Notes under the pieces: model-generated | The model's database searches: none | Seen by the model: only the letters and a program-made list of their open reading frames with translations | What the model was told of the DNA's origin: nothing | Part shown: piece after piece, positions 50,815 to 59,943 of the stretch | Layout: every line of letters begins with the position of its first letter | Position numbering within the stretch: position 1 is the stretch's first letter | DNA from: Mycobacterium sp. SM1 | Lineage (GTDB): Bacteria > Actinomycetota > Actinomycetes > Mycobacteriales > Mycobacteriaceae | Length of the DNA stretch: 64,000 nt | NCBI RefSeq assembly: GCF_018361265.1 | Contig: NZ_JAFLNH010000002.1 | Location: forward strand, 248,001 to 312,000 | Direction: 5' to 3' | Position numbers and translations under genes: made by a program

Positions 50815-50837
50815 CTCCGGCCGCGAGGGCCGGTTAA

Positions 50838-51657
50838 TTCTGGCGCGATGCACCAGACACCGCTGGCGCAGCGCGGCACCCATGGTGCGCTCCACCGCGC
50901 CGATCAACCCCGGTGCGCCGTCGCTGATCACCAGCAGCGGGCAGGCCAGCCCGCGCTCGCCGAGCCCGCGCAAAAACCCCTCCCAGGCATCCCCGGACTC
51001 ACTGCAGGCGGCCTCCAGCCCGACGAACACCGGTTTGCCGTCGGTGTCGATGCCCCACGCGGCCAGCACCGGCTCGGCCGAGGCGTTGGCGTGGTACGTG
51101 AAATGGCTGCCGTCCAAAAACAGGTAGTCCAGCTCCACCTCGTCGAGGCGCCGACGGCTCCAGGACGCGAACTGGGTCTTGATGTCTTCGCAGACCCGCG
51201 ACACCGTCGACTTCGACACCGCCGCGCCCTCGCCGAGCGCCTCGACCAAGGTGGCCTCCACGTCGCGGGTCGACAACCCGCGCACGAACCCGGCGATCAC
51301 CAGCGACTCCAGCGCGTTGGTCTTGGTCACCCCCGTGCCGAGCAACTGGCTGGCGAACCGCTCGGTGGTGCCGCGCACCTTCGGCCGGTGCAGCGTGATC
51401 GGGCCGGCGGTCGTTTTGACCGTGGTCGGGCAATACCCGTTACGCATCCCAGCCCGCGGATCCTCGCTGGTAGCGGCCCGCTGGTAGCGATCCCGGCCCA
51501 AAAACGCGCTCACCTCGGCCTCCAACGCGCACTGCAGCAGTAGCTGCGCGCCCAACTGGGCCACCCGCTCGACTGCACGCGACAAATCCTCACCACCGGC
51601 GAACACCCCATCAATCTCTGCCTGCAACCGCTGCGCAGGCGATACTCTTTTCGACAC
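50838..51657 (-). pseudogene. IS256-family transposase copy 2, N-terminal half
   Basis: From GTG 51657 (MSKRVSPAQRLQAEIDGVFA) to RCLVHRAR, matching residues 1-about 272 of copy 1, with both catalytic Asp residues. Then it runs into the inserted element; the open frame continues to 50779 as unrelated read-through. One substitution relative to the other copies: H for E in ITLHRPKV. Confidence 0.85.
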
Positions 51658-51740
51658 GGACGTGGGCTCCTTTCCTCAGACTTCCCGTCTTGGAGGGAAC
51701 CTACGTCCGAACCCTTTTACACCGCCGCAGGGACACGACC

Positions 51741-51748
51741 TTCAGCTG
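51741..51748. repeat. Target-site duplication TTCAGCTG of IS256 copy 2 (right)
   Basis: Partner of 47055-47062. Confidence 0.85.
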
Positions 51749-51815
51749 ATGTGATGGCCACCAATACAATTGTCCCCACTGGAAGAATTTAATGGTTTAA
51801 AGGTCAAAGCTTCCA

Positions 51816-52190
51816 CTAGTCTAAGAGCGTATCTTTATATTTGTCATAAAATGATTGTGCGATCTGCCGACCTTTGTCAGTGAGGTCCAACCAACAGTAC
51901 CAAACCCATTGTGGTCGATCGTCGAACTGGTTGACATAGACATCGTGAATTTCTTTTATCGATTCATCGAGCGGGGTATCCCAGGCAACAAAGCGTCCGC
52001 CCTCTCCTGACATGGACCCCAATGTAAATAATCCACCTTCCACCAGGGAACGAATCGTCTCCAGAGTTTTCTTCTGCACCTCGGACAGAGGCGCCGAGGG
52101 ATTTTCACGAGCAACGTGCCAATGAACTTGGCTCAGATCCACCGAGTCGTCGAGACCCTCAACGAGTATTTTTTCGCTGGCAATATCCAT
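51816..52190 (-). CDS. Hypothetical protein, candidate orphan immunity protein (124 aa)
   Basis: MDIASEKILVEGLDDSVDLS at the N-terminus; acidic, soluble, no signal peptide, with a C-terminal WVWYCWLDLTDKGRQIAQSF. Base composition is clearly lower in GC than its surroundings (long A/T runs at 51781-51860), a sign of transfer. A truncated, frameshifted relative lies beside the type VII substrate cassette at 45206-45340. Small acidic proteins in this position are often immunity proteins for polymorphic toxins; function is inferred from context alone. Confidence 0.6.
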   Translation of the reverse strand: MDIASEKILVEGLDDSVDLSQVHWHVARENPSAPLSEVQKKTLETIRSLVEGGLFTLGSMSGEGGRFVAWDTPLDESIKEIHDVYVNQFDDRPQWVWYCWLDLTDKGRQIAQSFYDKYKDTLLD

Positions 52191-52231
52191 AGCTCACACC
52201 TTGCCCGCCCTGCAAGTAACCTCATCAGCGT

Positions 52232-52251
52232 ACCGCCTCAATAGAAAGCCC
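52232..52251. repeat. 20-bp sequence shared with 40390-40409
   Basis: ACCGCCTCAATAGAAAGCCC, same orientation as at 40390. The interval 52191-52517 otherwise shows no convincing gene; its right part is probably the end of the IS1380 element. Confidence 0.7.
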
Positions 52252-52517
52252 ACCCAGCGACCTTACAATCCGAAACCGCCGTTTCGTTCAGTAGCGCCAA
52301 CCTGCTTGTTGCCGTTGCGCTTTGTCCAATTCTTGCAGGCCTCAGAATTTCACGGTGGCCCGGGTTCTGCTGTGGCGGTCTGCGAGGTGGCAGCTTTGTC
52401 GAGGTTTTGAGGTTGGGGGTAGGCGGCGGCGCCGCGTGTCGTGCGGTGACGCCGGGTCCTTTATCCCGGGGGTGGTTACTCCTTTTTTGGGGTCGAGCGG
52501 GCACAGGGGCCTGTGGG

Positions 52518-53918
52518 TCAGGGTATGGCGCGGACCCTGTTGAGGGCGTCGGCGAATTCTTTTGCCCAGGGCCAGGTTTGGGGGATCCGCAGGATCAGGT
52601 AGCGGGATCTTTTGATCAGCCGGGCCGCGGCGTGCAGCAGCCGGTAGCGCAGGGTGGCGGGTTCGGCTTTGGCCAGTGGGCCGTCCAGCAGTAGCAGTCG
52701 CATCCAGCACAGCAGGTCGATGGCGATCGCGACGGCGGTGACCCAAGCGGTGTTGATGGCGAACGAGTGTGAGGGCCAGCGGGCCAGGCCGGTGTCTTTG
52801 CCGGTGCGGATGAAGCCCTCCACCCGGGCGTGGACGCGGTGGCGGGCTTCTAGTCGCTGGGGTTGTCCACCGGCAGTCGAGGTGGCAAGGACCTGGTAGC
52901 GGTAGCCGGCCAGCTGCTCGAACAACGACAACTGGGTGCCGTGTTCGATTTCTTCGCGCCGCACCAGGACGCGCATGCCGGCCGGCCAGCCGACCAGCTG
53001 ATCCCCTCCGGTGCTGTGGCGCAGCAGCCCGGTCAACTCGGCGACCTGGGCGTCGTCGCGGGCCGCCCCGGTGGCATCCAGCGCGGCTTGCCATCCCGCA
53101 TCGGGCATCTGGCCGATCGCGACCCGGACCCGCTCATCGAGGTCGAATCCGACCGAGTAGCCCACCGACATCCCCGGCCGGGCGTTGAGTTTCTCCAGGT
53201 GTTCGACGACGGCGTGGCTTGAACCCGCGCCGTCGATGGTGACCAGCAACTTGCGGCGCCACGTGGCCGGGATCGCCGCGATCGCGGCGTCGATGATCGC
53301 GATATGATCGGCCGCGGTGTTCGAGCCGGCGTTGCCGGGACGGGCGATCACCGCCAGCAGTTCGCCGGTGTTGTCACACCACGCCAACAGCGGGTGGAAG
53401 CCAAACCCGCCTTTGAAATTGCCTGCGGCGTGCTGCTTATCGCTGTGCGACTAAATCAGCGAGGCGTCGATGCGGATCACGATCGTGTCCCCGAGGTCCC
53501 CATAGCAGGTCTGCGAAGCCGGGATCGCACCGTGGCGGGCCTCGATCGCCTCCCACACCCGAGAGCGGACCTTGTTGCGCACGGCCGTGACCTCGGTGAT
53601 GCTCTGCTTGTCGATCTCGCCCAGGGACCGCCACATCGTCGGAACCGACGCCACCGCCTCAAACAACCGCTGCTGATCGCGCAGCACCGCGGTGCCGGCC
53701 AGGTTCTGTGCGCCGCCCGCGATCGATACCGCCACATCGCGCAACACCGCGCCTCGGTCGTGGGTGACTTCTGGGCGCGACAGCACCGACGACAAACCGC
53801 TGGTCAAACCCAGATTGTCGGCCAGCAACCGGGGTATCACGTTACCGGCGTGCCCGACCACGTCGTCGCCACGGACCTCAACTCGGACATTCTTCGACCA
53901 ACCCGTAGTATCCTGCAT
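52518..53918 (-). pseudogene. IS1380-family transposase with an in-frame amber codon
   Basis: 466 codons from ATG 53918 (MQDTTGWSKNVRVEVRGDDV), full family length, interrupted by one TAG at 53453-53451 (after RIDASLI; the frame resumes SHSDKQHAAGNF). Downstream motifs GFHPLLAWCDNTGELLAV and LLVTIDGAGSSHAVVEHL (catalytic Asp) and the C-terminal RYLILRIPQTWPWAKEF are intact. Recently inactivated, since no other lesion is visible. Confidence 0.85.
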
Positions 53919-54090
53919 CTGACAGGTGCACTCCCATCCTGGATAACCGAGCCTCGAATACTCCGATTATCCTTGCGGTAGTGCACCTTTCACGTTAGCG
54001 ACACCCCTGAGTTCCACATTCGATGAAAAATCCAGGCAGGCGCTACCGACCATCCAGGCCGTCGGCGATGCCGAAGAAGCGCTCTCTGAC

Positions 54091-54096
54091 TAGGCT
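54091..54096 (+). promoter_or_regulatory. -10 element of acs (leaderless)
   Basis: TAGGCT ends 7 nt before GTG 54104. It shows that the original acs promoter survives next to the IS1380 copy. Confidence 0.45.
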
Positions 54097-54103
54097 CGCA
54101 CGC

Positions 54104-55615
54104 GTGACCGAGATAAACGCCGGAGCATCGCCGTCGTACCCGCCGCCGGCGGAATTCGCCCAGCAGGCCAACGTCACTGCCGAGGTGTACCGTGAGGCCG
54201 CGAAAGACCCGCTTGGGTTTTGGGCCCAGCAGGCCAACCGGCTGTCCTGGGCCACGCCGTTTACCCAGGTGCTGGACTGGTCACAGGCGCCATTCGCCAG
54301 GTGGTTCGCCGACGGCAAACTCAACGTCGCCTACAACTGCCTCGACCGCCACGTCGAGGCCGGCCACGGCGACCGGGTCGCCATCTTCTGGGAGGGCGAG
54401 CCGCCCGGCGACGGCCGCACCCTGACGTATTCCGACCTGCTGACGCGGGTATGCAAGGCCGCCAACACGCTGAGCGACCTTGGTCTGGTCGCCGGCGACC
54501 GGGTAGCCATCTACTTGCCGATGATCCCGGAGGCCGTCGTCGCCATGCTGGCCTGCGCGCGGCTGGGTCTGATGCACAGCGTCATATTCGCCGGTTTCAC
54601 CGCGACGGCGCTACGGGCCCGGATCGCGGATGCTCAGGCCAAGCTGCTGATCACCGCCGATGGACAGTTCCGGCACGGTAAGCCGGTGCCGCTCAAGCAC
54701 GCCGCCGACGAAGCGCTCGGGCCCGACAGTCCGGTTGAGCACGTCCTGGTGGTCCGGCGCACCGGGATCGACGTGCCATGGACCCAGGGCCGCGACCTGT
54801 GGTGGCACCAGGTCGTCGACTCCGCCTCGCCCGAACACACCCCGGAGGCGTTCCACGCCGAGCATCCGCTGTTTTTGCTGTACACCTCCGGAACCACTGG
54901 TGCACCCAAGGGCATCATGCACAGCAGCGGCGGGTATCTCACCCAGTCCTCGTACACGCACTACAGCGTCTTCGACGTCAAACCGGAGACCGACGTGTTT
55001 TGGTGCACCGCCGATATCGGTTGGGTCACCGGGCACACCTACGGTGTCTACGGCCCGCTGTCCAACGGCATCACCGAAGTCATCTATGAGGGCACACCAG
55101 CCACACCCAGCCAGCACCGCCATTTTCAGATCATCGAAAAATACGGCGTGACAATCTATTACGCGGCGCCGACACTCATCCGGACATTCATGAGGTGGGG
55201 CCGTGAGATCCCGGACGCCCACGACCTGTCCAGCCTGCGCCTACTCGGGTCGGTCGGCGAACCGATCAACCCCGAGGCCTGGCGCTGGTACCGCGACGTT
55301 ATCGGCGCGGGCCGCACACCGGTCGTGGACACCTGGTGGCAGACCGAGACCGGCGCCGCGATGATCTCGCCGCTGCCCGGCATCGCGGCGGCCAAACCCG
55401 GTTCGGCGATGACGCCGCTGCCGGGCATCTCAGCCAAGATCGTCGACGACCAGGGCAATCAACTGCAACCATGCCCCAACCATGGCGAACATGTCACCGG
55501 GTACCTGGTCGTGGACCAGCCGTGGCCGGCGATGCTGCGCAACATCTGGGGTGATCCGGAACGCTACATCGAGAGCTATTGGTCGAAATTCGCGGAGCAG
55601 GGCAGCAGGCTCTGA
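54104..55615 (+). pseudogene. acs: Acetyl-CoA synthetase, truncated after about 500 residues
   Basis: From GTG 54104 the product follows Acs of mycobacteria closely: LFLLYTSGTTGAPKGIMHSS (P-loop-like AMP-binding motif), TADIGWVTGHTYGVYGPLSN, DTWWQTETGAAMISPLPGIA. Similarity stops after YWSKFAEQG near 55606, where the sequence switches to dppC on the opposite strand; the last residues SRL are foreign. The C-terminal about 150 residues, including the catalytic lysine that is normally acetyl-regulated, are lost. Cannot form acetyl-CoA; the adenylation part might fold. Confidence 0.88.
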
Positions 55616-55827
55616 TACGGGTCGGCGTAGGTGGGGTCGGTGCTGGTGAACAGCTGCGGGAACGCCGCCATCACCACCATCACGGCGATGAGCGCCACCG
55701 ACACCACAAACTTCGGACGGCGGCGCAGCTGCTGCCATGTGGTTCGCCAGAAACCCACCGACGCAGCCGTTTGCATCACGGTCTCGGGCTCGTCGGCGGC
55801 GACGAAACGCTGCTGCCCGTCACCCAT
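55607..55827 (-). pseudogene. dppC: DppC/OppC-type peptide ABC permease, N-terminal remnant
   Basis: From ATG 55827 (MGDGQQRFVAADEPETVMQT) through one hydrophobic helix (FVVSVALIAVMVVMAAFPQL) to TSTDPTYADPYQSLLP, the OppC_N domain of a peptide permease. It then runs into the acs fragment from the opposite strand. About 75 residues of roughly 290 remain. Its start overlaps the stop of the dppB remnant (ATGGGTGA), as in an intact operon. Confidence 0.75.
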
Positions 55828-56060
55828 AGCGAATCCGTGGGTCCAGCATTGCTACAGCAGTCGACGAGCAGGTTCGTGAAAAGGTAGACGACCACCAATA
55901 CGGTCACGATCGACACCACCGTGGGCGCCTCCTGCCGGATGACCGCCTGATACAGCGCACCGCCGATGCCGTGGATGTTGAAGATGCCCTCGGTGACGAT
56001 CGCCCCGCCCATCAGCGCACCCAGGTCCGCGCCGAGGAACGTCACCACCGGGATCAGCGA
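55820..56060 (-). pseudogene. dppB: DppB/OppB-type peptide ABC permease, C-terminal remnant
   Basis: Encodes LIPVVTFLGADLGALMGGAI and NIHGIGGALYQAVIRQEAPT, the conserved end of OppB-type permeases. Near 55850-55870 two bases are missing, so the family ending (MLDPRIRYG) is found only in another frame, stopping at 55820. The upstream part is replaced by a Lon fragment at about 56060. Confidence 0.75.
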
Positions 56061-56327
56061 CCCGATACGGGCCCTGCGCTCGCCGCGAACCACGGCGGCG
56101 GTTCCACCGCCGGCGATGCGTCCGACCTGCAGGATCGTCGCAACCACCCCGCACGACGGGTAGCGGTCCTCGAGCCGGGGCGCGATCAATAGCTTGCCCG
56201 ACTCGCTGGCGCGAGTTGCATCGACAGCCGCACGCGCGGCGTCGTCCAGCGCAATCGGCACTACCATGCCGGGCAGCACAATCGGGTTGCTCACGAACAA
56301 AACCGGCAATGATTTGGCGTCAGCCAT
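56061..56327 (-). pseudogene. lon: Lon protease, N-terminal remnant
   Basis: ATG 56327 behind GGAGG encodes MADAKSLPVLFVSNPIVLPG and VVPIALDDAARAAVDATRAS, the LON N-terminal (substrate-binding) domain, for about 89 residues. It then fuses in frame with the dppB remnant, giving a 200-residue chimeric reading frame. The ATPase and protease domains are missing. Lon is absent from M. tuberculosis but present in some mycobacteria. Confidence 0.75.
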
Positions 56328-56513
56328 CAAACCTCCAAAGTTAAGCCTGCTGCGCTCAACCCTGGGGACGACGAGTTTGTTCCCGTGGCTAACGATGCGT
56401 CCGGACTGGCGAATCACCCGCGCGGACACCCGAATGGGTGGTTCGCCCCGCCTGTAATTGCTGCACCGTGTGTGCCCTGCCGTTTACCGCCACCGGAGCA
56501 GGGAGGTGCCCCA

Positions 56514-57944
56514 ATGCCCCCGTGGCGGCTGCGCGACTTTCACGACGACGACCTTGATGAGGCGATCTCGGTCTGGGACCAAAGTCGCCATCCCGGTGAG
56601 CCGCCACCGGTCTTTCCGATCTCTGCGGTGGTGTCGGCGGCCAGGCCGGGGCAGCCTGCGGTGGTCGCCGTCGTCGGCGACGAACTGGTGGGCATAGCCG
56701 TCGCCGAGTTCCAGGGGGAACGAGCGTGGATTTCGATCGTCGGGCTGAGCAGCCGGTGGCGGAACCGGGGTGTGGGCAGCGCACTACTCGGCGAGCTCGA
56801 GCTGCGGCTGCGCACCCTTGGTGTCCGGCGAATCAGTGCGCTGCTCCCACCGGAGGCGACCGGGACGGCAGCGCTGCGCAACTCCGGCTACCAGGAGCGG
56901 ACCGATCTGTCGTTTTTCGAGAAGGTCGACCATGTCGGCCCCTCGGATGCGGGCCTGCTGGCCGAGCTGGGTGGGCAGGCGATTCCCCGTGGCCTATGGC
57001 AGGCGATGGCGGGGATGGAAGCCGAAAAGCAGGTCATCGAGCGGCGGATCGTGTTGCCGTTGACCGAGCCGGAAGCCGCCCAGCGGTACGGCGTTTCGCC
57101 GCCGAAGGCGGTCATCCTCTTTGGGCCCCCGGGTACCGGCAAGACCAGCTTCGCCAAGGCGGTCGCCGGACGGCTCGGTTGGCCGTTCGTCGAGCTATTC
57201 CCGTCGCGGCTGGCGGCCCCGGACATGGCGATGGCCAGCGCGCTGCGGGAAGCGTTCACCACGCTAATGGAGCTGGAAGCCGTCGTGGTGTTCATCGACG
57301 AGGTCGAGGAAATCGCCGGCTCACGCTCAGGGATGCCATCCGATCCGGCGCACGGTGTCACCAACGAGCTGCTCAAGTTGATCCCGGCGTTTCGCCAGCG
57401 CGACGAGCGGCTGCTGATTTGCGCGACGAACTCGGTGCGCTCACTGGACTCGGCGTTCCTGCGGCCTGGACGGTTCGACTACATCATTCCGGTTAGACCC
57501 CCGAATGCGGCCGCGCGGGCGGCGATCTGGACCCGATATCTCGGTCCGGCGGCCGACGCGGTCGACGTCGACGAACTGGTCGCCGCCAGTGAGATGTTCA
57601 CCCCGGCCGATATCGAGTTCGCTGCCCGCAAGGGCGCGCAGTTCGGGTTCGAGCGCGAGGTCGAATTCCGCCGCGGCGAGCCGGCCCGCACCAAGGACTA
57701 CCTGACCGCGATCGCCGAAACCCGGCCCTCGCTGACCGAGGCTGTGTTGGCCGAGTTCTCTGAAGACATCCAGCGGTGGACCCCCCTGTGTGACATCGTA
57801 AACGGTTACGCTGCCCGCTCGATGGGCGCGGGCGGGCCGGTGCGGGGGCGTCCCCATCTGGTATCCGGTGGTGCCCCTGAGGTCGCTTGTTGGAGTTTTC
57901 TGGTCATGATCGTGACGTTGACCCAGAGCACCATGGCTTCGTGA
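56514..57944 (+). CDS. GNAT acetyltransferase-AAA+ ATPase fusion, 3' end replaced by IS sequence
   Basis: 476 aa from ATG 56514 behind GGGAGG. Residues 1-145 form a GNAT domain (acetyl-CoA motif VGLSSRWRNRGVGSALLGEL). Residues about 170-400 are a single AAA+ module: Walker A GPPGTGKTSFAKAV (G204 on), Walker B VVVFIDEVEEIAG, sensor 1 LLICATNSV, and arginine finger region SAFLRPGRFDYIIP. The last about 45 codons lie in the IS5-family element, so the native C-terminus is probably missing. The GNAT-AAA combination suggests ATP-driven remodelling linked to protein or small-molecule acetylation; substrate unknown. Confidence 0.75.
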   Translation: MPPWRLRDFHDDDLDEAISVWDQSRHPGEPPPVFPISAVVSAARPGQPAVVAVVGDELVGIAVAEFQGERAWISIVGLSSRWRNRGVGSALLGELELRLRTLGVRRISALLPPEATGTAALRNSGYQERTDLSFFEKVDHVGPSDAGLLAELGGQAIPRGLWQAMAGMEAEKQVIERRIVLPLTEPEAAQRYGVSPPKAVILFGPPGTGKTSFAKAVAGRLGWPFVELFPSRLAAPDMAMASALREAFTTLMELEAVVVFIDEVEEIAGSRSGMPSDPAHGVTNELLKLIPAFRQRDERLLICATNSVRSLDSAFLRPGRFDYIIPVRPPNAAARAAIWTRYLGPAADAVDVDELVAASEMFTPADIEFAARKGAQFGFEREVEFRRGEPARTKDYLTAIAETRPSLTEAVLAEFSEDIQRWTPLCDIVNGYAARSMGAGGPVRGRPHLVSGGAPEVACWSFLVMIVTLTQSTMAS

Positions 57945-58886
57945 TGGTCGGGGCGGCGTTCGTAGTCGCGGACCAGGCGGCGATGACGCAGCATCCAGCC
58001 AAAGGTGCGTTCGACGACCCAGCGGCGCGGCAGCACCGTGAAGCCGACCATGTCGTCGCTGCGCTTGACGATTTGGACGGTAAGTGCCAGAACGGATTTC
58101 GCCCAGTCGACCAAACGTCCGGCGTAGCCGCCGTCGGCCCATACCAGCGAGATCGTGGCGAAGCGTTCCCGCACCACGCCCAGCACCCGAAACGCGGCGT
58201 CGCGGTCCTGCATCGAGGCCGCGGTGACGACCACGACCAGCAGCAGGCCCAGCGAGTCCACCACGATGTGGCGCTTGCGGCCGTTGATCTTCTTGCCGGC
58301 GTCGTAGCCGCGGGTGGCGGCGCCCACGGTGTCGGCGGCCTTGACTGACTGTGAGTCGATCACTCCGGCCGTGGGCAGCGCGGCCCGGCCCCACGTCACA
58401 CGCAGCCGGGCGCGCAACCCGTCGACCAGCCGCTGCGGCATCCCCCGCTGGCTCCAGCGTTCAAAGAACGCATACACCGCCCGCCACGGCGGGAAATCGG
58501 CTGGCAGAGCCCGCCATTCGATACCGTAGCGGGTGAGGTAACCGATCGCATCCAGCACCGCCCGCAGATCGTGGACCATCGCCCGCCCGCCTGGGCCGCG
58601 GCGCAACTCGGCCATCACCGCCTCGACCTCCGGGCGCAAAAGCGTCCACTGCTCATCGGTCAGATCAGATGGATACTGCGGTTTTCGGTAACGACAAAGG
58701 CAACCCGCCGCGGCGCAACTGGTCTTCGGGAACTCGACAGGGTAGACAGGCATTCACGGGGCTCCGGCAGCAAGGGATATGGTGTCCATCTGCTACCGCG
58801 AGCCCCGTCTTGTGCCGTTGAACGACACCCAATCGTTATCACACTGTTACCACCAGTCACTACAGCAACACAAGTTTACGAACAGG
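57790..58886 (-). mobile_element. IS5-family insertion sequence (approximate ends)
   Basis: Right end is probably the GTTTACGAACAGGCTC region near 58873-58888; TCGTAAAC at 57798-57805 may belong to the matching left repeat. Boundaries are uncertain to about 20 bp. It disrupts the GNAT-AAA gene and sits next to the decayed vapC. Confidence 0.6.
57806..58753 (-). CDS. IS5-family transposase
   Basis: 315 aa. N-terminal YPSDLTDEQWTLLRPEVEAV is the DUF4096 domain; DDE residues D in AGVIDSQSVKAADTVG, D in LVWADGGYAGRLVDWAK, E in RRWVVERTFGWMLRHRRLVR. Uninterrupted. The last about 25 residues are proline/arginine-rich and may be beyond the normal C-terminus. Confidence 0.9.
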   Translation of the reverse strand: MPVYPVEFPKTSCAAAGCLCRYRKPQYPSDLTDEQWTLLRPEVEAVMAELRRGPGGRAMVHDLRAVLDAIGYLTRYGIEWRALPADFPPWRAVYAFFERWSQRGMPQRLVDGLRARLRVTWGRAALPTAGVIDSQSVKAADTVGAATRGYDAGKKINGRKRHIVVDSLGLLLVVVVTAASMQDRDAAFRVLGVVRERFATISLVWADGGYAGRLVDWAKSVLALTVQIVKRSDDMVGFTVLPRRWVVERTFGWMLRHRRLVRDYERRPDHHEAMVLWVNVTIMTRKLQQATSGAPPDTRWGRPRTGPPAPIERAA

Positions 58887-58920
58887 CTCTGACCTGGTAA
58901 GGGAATAACGGCGCTGATCC

Positions 58921-59255
58921 GTGCCGATCGTTTACTTCGACAGCAGCGCGTTCGTCAAACTCCTGGTTGAGGAGGATCACAGCGACATCGCCGGGCGGCG
59001 CTATGGGATGGCTGCGACGCCGCGCAGACGATGTGGGAAGAGTACTGGGCAGCCACCCGGGCGGTGGAGCTGACTGAGAACATCGCCCACCACGCCGGGC
59101 ATTTAGCCACAGCGCATGCGCTGCGTGGCGCCGATGCGGTCCACCTTGCCAGCGTCCTTGCTATCGGGGTCCACGACGGCGTGTTCGCCGTGTGGGACCA
59201 GCGGCTACGCGCCGCAGCGCAAGAGGCCGCTGTAGGGCTGGCGCCGAGACTGTAG
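58921..59255 (+). pseudogene. VapC-type PIN-domain toxin, internally deleted
   Basis: GTG 58921 begins VPIVYFDSSAFVKLLVEEDH, with the first catalytic Asp of the PIN domain. A deletion with a frame change near 59000-59030 removes about 50 residues. The C-terminal part (MWEEYWAATRAVELTENIAH, then LRGADAVHLASVLAIGVHDG with conserved Asp, and FAVWDQRL) continues in another frame. No antitoxin gene is present upstream, where the IS5 element lies. Confidence 0.75.
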
Positions 59256-59579
59256 CCCCCGGCCGGTAACCCGGCCCAGAACCCTCACCTTCGACGCATG
59301 CGGGGACCCGCCCCGGGATCGTATGGTCGGGGTCAATGCCGCAACGATCGGTGGCGAACCCGTGGAGTCGACGTCCACGATGGGTGCAGGCAGACAACGC
59401 TTCAGCCTGTTGCTGACGGATTATCTTCAGGTTCGCGTTTACAGTGCCGAAGCCTGTCAGCAGGGGCGGTATTGTGTCGCCTGCCAGGGTGATGGGACCA
59501 CCGCTTTGCCATAAGGATGGGACCGGCTTGTTCCGGTCGCGGGCCGTGTGGTGATGGTGACTGAGGACTGGTCTGCGAG

Positions 59580-59725
59580 TCAATCCGGCTCGGCCGGATT
59601 GGCGAGCCGGGGTTTTTGGCGTTGTCGGTAGGACTCGCCTTCAACGACCAGTTCGTAGGCTGCCGATTGCAGCCGGTCCATCGCGGACTGGGCCAGCAGC
59701 GGGTCGGCCATCATGGTCAGAATCT
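59580..59725 (-). pseudogene. IS21-family IstB helper ATPase, C-terminal remnant
   Basis: The minus strand encodes ILTMMADPLLAQSAMDRLQS then AAYELVVEGESYRQRQKPRL, the end of an IstB-type transposition helper. The ATPase motifs are missing. A 9-bp-arm hairpin (CAATCCGGC-TCG-GCCGGATTG, 59581-59601) covers its stop codon. Region 59256-59579 contains no convincing gene. Confidence 0.65.
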
Positions 59726-59739
59726 CGGGGGGTTCGCGG

Positions 59740-59910
59740 TCAGGCGGCTGCGTTGTGGTCGGGTGGCGCGACGTAGTCGTGTAGCGACGTGTCAAGTCGG
59801 TTGGGGTCGCTGGCTAGCCAGTCGCTTAGGCTTAGGAAGGCCAAAAGTTCGCCGAGCTCGACCGCGTCGGCGGCGTCGAGACCGAGGAAGGGGCCTATCG
59901 GCTCTGCCAT
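59740..59910 (-). CDS. Small conserved-looking hypothetical protein (56 aa)
   Basis: From ATG 59910: MAEPIGPFLGLDAADAVELG, then ELLAFLSLSDWLASDPNRLD. Acidic, leucine-rich, probably helical. Often seen beside transposase genes in mycobacteria as far as I recall, but no function is known. Its 3' end abuts the IstB remnant. Confidence 0.4.
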   Translation of the reverse strand: MAEPIGPFLGLDAADAVELGELLAFLSLSDWLASDPNRLDTSLHDYVAPPDHNAAA

Positions 59911-59943
59911 GGACGCTGAGCCTACCGAATGGAGCACGCGGTG

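Larger units (their letters stand above)
47654..50837 (+). mobile_element. Tn554-like element with two tyrosine recombinases (copy A)
   Basis: Boundaries come from comparison with the uninterrupted IS256 copy 1: host identity stops at ...AAGGATGTT (47653) and resumes at TTCTGGCG (50838). Ends carry the inverted repeat TTAACCGGCCCTCGC (near 47659 and, reversed, 50823-50837). Contents: a 354-residue and a roughly 660-residue tyrosine recombinase in overlapping order, the size pair of TnpA and TnpB in Tn554. No flanking duplication beyond 1-2 T residues, consistent with site-specific recombination. Confidence 0.75.
47063..51740 (-). mobile_element. IS256-family copy 2, interrupted by a Tn554-like element
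   Basis: Starts GGTGGCGTCCCAATCGCGG (rc of the IS right end) and ends CCGCAGGGACACGACC (rc of the left end). The transposase reads on the minus strand and is split after about codon 268 by a 3.18-kb insertion at 47654-50837. Intact 8-bp target duplication outside shows the whole 4.68-kb unit occupies one insertion site. Confidence 0.88.
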
